Shown here piece after piece: positions 62,701 through 64,000 of a stretch of DNA of 64,000 nucleotides. Numbering within the stretch: the first letter of the stretch is position 1; the number at the start of each line of letters is the position of its first letter. Source of the stretch: Lagopus muta (taxonomy: Eukaryota > Chordata > Aves > Galliformes > Phasianidae); assembly GCF_023343835.1 (NCBI RefSeq), contig NC_064467.1, forward strand, positions 1-64,000, written 5' to 3'. The position numbers and the translations under genes were made by a program. The notes under the pieces are model-generated. The model ran no database searches, was not told the origin of the DNA, and saw nothing but the letters and a program-made list of their open reading frames with translations.

Positions 62701-64000
62701 GAACCTCAATTTTTTGGGTCAAAATTGATGGGATTTTGGGTCTTCAGAACCTCAATTTTTAGGGTCAAAATTGATGGGATTTGGGGTCTTTAGAATCCCA
62801 AATTTTTGGGTCTAAATTTGTGGGATTTCGGGTCTCCAGAACCTCAATTTTTGGGTACAAATTTATGGGATTTTGGGTCTTCAGAACCTCAATTTTTTGG
62901 GGCCAAATTTAAGGGATTTCAGGTCTTCAGAACCTCAATTTTTGGGGTCAAATTTAAAGGATTTCAGGTCTTCAGAACCTCAATTTTTGGGGTCAAAATT
63001 GATGGGATTTGGGGTCTTCAGAACCTCAATTTTTGGGGCCAAATTTAAAGGATTTCAGGTCTTCAAAACCTCAATTTTTGGGTCAAAATTGATGGGATTT
63101 CGAGTCTTCGGGACCTCAATTTTTGGGGCCAAATTGATGGGATTTTGTGCCTTCAGAACCCCAATTTTTGGGTCTAAATTGATGGGATTTTGGGCCTTCC
63201 GAACCTCAATTTTTTGGTGCCAATTTTAAAGGATTTTGGGTCTTCAGGACCTCAATTTTTGGGTCTAAATTGATGGGATTTCAGATCTTCAGAACCTCAA
63301 TTTTTTTGGGGCCAAATTTGATGGGATTTCGGGTCTCCAGAACCTCAATTTTTGGGTACAAATTTATGGGATTTTGGGTCTTCATGACCTCAATTTTGGG
63401 TCAAAATTGATGGGATTTGGGGTCTACAGAACCTCAATTTTTGGGTCAAAATTGATGGGATTTCAGGTCTTTGGGACCTCAATTTTTGGGGCCAAATTTA
63501 AGGGATTTTTGGTCTTCAGAACCTCAATTTTTGGGTCAAAATTGATGGGATTTGGGGTCTTCAGAACCTCAATTTTTTCGGTCAAAATTGATGGGATTTG
63601 GGGTCTTCAGAACCTCAATTTTTTGGGTCAAAATTGATGGGATTTCAGGTCTTTGGGGCCTCAATTTTTGGGGCCAAATTTATGGGATTTTGGGTCTTCA
63701 GAACCTCAATTTTTGGGTCAAAATTGATGGGATTTCAGGTCTTTGGGACCTCAATTTTTGGGGCCAAATTTATGGGATTTCGGGTCTTCAGAACCTCAAT
63801 TTTTAGGGTCAAAATTGATGGGATTTGGGGTCTTCAGAACCTCAATTTTTTGGGTCAAAATTGATGGGATTTCAGGTCTTTGGGGCCTCAATTTTTGGGG
63901 CCAAATTTATGGGATTTTGGGCCTCCAGAACCCCAATTTTTGGGTCATTTTGGGTCGATTTTGGGGGATTTTCTTTGCTTTCCTCACCCGACTCTTCGGC
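53661..64000 (-). CDS. SUPT16H: SUPT16H (FACT subunit SPT16), last three coding exons, partial
   Basis: SPT16 is the large subunit of FACT, the histone chaperone that handles H2A-H2B during transcription and replication. The window holds only the end of the acidic C-terminal domain and the basic tail. Exons in transcript order: 63988-64000 (continuing out of the window), 61442-61519, 53661-53770. The joined protein reads [19 protein letters not shown], then DWDELEEEARK-A-DRES, ending in a Lys/Arg-rich tail ATPKKKRK. This is collinear with the human C-terminus. Introns of 2.5 and 7.7 kb are all tandem repeat. Confidence 0.95.
53771..55520. repeat. SUPT16H last intron, part 1: GGGGATTTTGGGGGGAAAAAA array
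   Basis: Units of about 20 bp, GGGGATTTTGGGGGGAAAAA or GGGGATTATGGGGGGAAAAA, with occasional GTTTTTGGGGTG. Purine-rich on the + strand, so pyrimidine-rich in the transcript. No exon is seen. Confidence 0.92.
55521..56109. repeat. SUPT16H last intron, part 2: diverged CCCCATAGACCCCAAAG units
   Basis: Tandem CCCCATTGACCCC, CCATAGACCCCAAAGTCC and CCATGGACCCC, a diverged flank of the regular array that follows. No exon is seen. Confidence 0.85.
56110..60450. repeat. Higher-order array, 862-bp unit, about five copies
   Basis: Near-identical blocks recur at an exact spacing of 862 bp (landmark CCATGGACCCCATTGACC at 56476, 57338, 58200, 59062 and 59924). Each unit contains three copies of a roughly 93-bp subunit (CCTATAGAGCCCAAAG... 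landmarks near 57076, 57169 and 57262). The first unit has only two and is correspondingly about 93 bp shorter. Copies differ by very few bases, so the amplification is recent or was homogenised. Confidence 0.93.
60451..61441. repeat. SUPT16H last intron, part 4: CCCCATTGACCCCAATG array
   Basis: CCCCATTGACCCCAATGCCC and CCCCACTGACCCC units, with a CCCCATCGACCCCTTTGACC block and two CCAATCTCCATATTGACC variants. This is the inverted-orientation relative of 28561-30765. It runs up to the donor of the exon at 61442. Confidence 0.9.
61442..61519 (-). CDS. SUPT16H: SUPT16H penultimate coding exon
   Basis: Acceptor TTCACCCCAG. 78 nt reading (E)[20 protein letters not shown], then EEARK plus one base; identical to the human block. 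Donor GTGTGAAG. Confidence 0.97.
61520..63987. repeat. SUPT16H intron: about 46-bp unit TTGGGTCAAAATTGATGGGA
   Basis: Tandem units of about 46 bp: GGTCAAAATTGATGGGAT, TTCAGGTCTTCAGAACC, TCAATTTTTGG, with GGGGCCAAATTTATGGG variants, from about 61620 to 63950. No exon is seen. Confidence 0.93.
63988..64000 (-). CDS. SUPT16H: SUPT16H exon, 3' end only
   Basis: Thirteen bases, GCC GAA GAG TCG G, followed by the donor GTGAGG. They give AEES and the first base of the next Glu, which joins the 61442-61519 exon exactly as in human AEESDYSKES. The exon continues beyond the window. Confidence 0.85.

Overview
This is vertebrate nuclear DNA and almost certainly a bird, most likely chicken or a close relative. 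It looks like one of the small, gene-dense but repeat-saturated 'dot' microchromosomes. The basis is recognisable spliced vertebrate genes (TTC5, HNRNPC, SUPT16H, all from the human 14q11.2 neighbourhood), tiny GC-rich exons, CpG-island promoters, and introns and spacers that are nearly all G/C-skewed minisatellites. I saw no bacterial genes, tRNAs, rRNAs, CRISPR arrays or intact transposons. Almost every long open frame here is a repeat artefact: a 10-bp unit read in three frames gives endless stop-free 'MGLYGSLWVS' protein.

Layout. 1-3895: a 10-bp minisatellite upstream of TTC5. 3896-4136: TTC5 CpG promoter. 4137-28428 (+): TTC5, ten exons with all splice junctions resolved; the predicted product is about 700 aa because exon 2 carries an in-frame His-Asp-Gly repeat of about 260 residues. 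Polyadenylation signal at 28533. 28560-32100: intergenic minisatellites, including a GCCATTTTG array. 32392-42706 (-): the 3' four coding exons of HNRNPC (basic/zipper region and acidic tail); its RRM exons are not visible and probably lie in the 500-N gap (49194-49693) or unassembled sequence. 49694-50120: CpG island with about seven CCAAT boxes, probably the HNRNPC promoter. 50237-53660: probable long repeat-filled 3' UTR of SUPT16H. 53661-64000 (-): the last three coding exons of SUPT16H (FACT large subunit), continuing past the window edge.

TTC5 and HNRNPC are convergent; HNRNPC and SUPT16H run in the same direction, as in mammals. The three genes are not an operon; they are linked housekeeping genes for chaperone/tubulin mRNA control, pre-mRNA packaging and chromatin transcription.

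Most notable points: (1) the in-frame coding minisatellite in TTC5 exon 2; (2) two independent HNRNPC introns in which the last bases of an exon plus its 5' splice site have been amplified into about 14-15-copy arrays, laying down decoy splice donors; (3) arrays that repeat perfect or near-perfect transcription-factor motifs (CCGGAAGT in TTC5 intron 7, AAAATGGCGGC-like in the intergenic and SUPT16H 3' regions); (4) three single-base homopolymer discrepancies in otherwise conserved C-terminal exons, which look like assembly errors.
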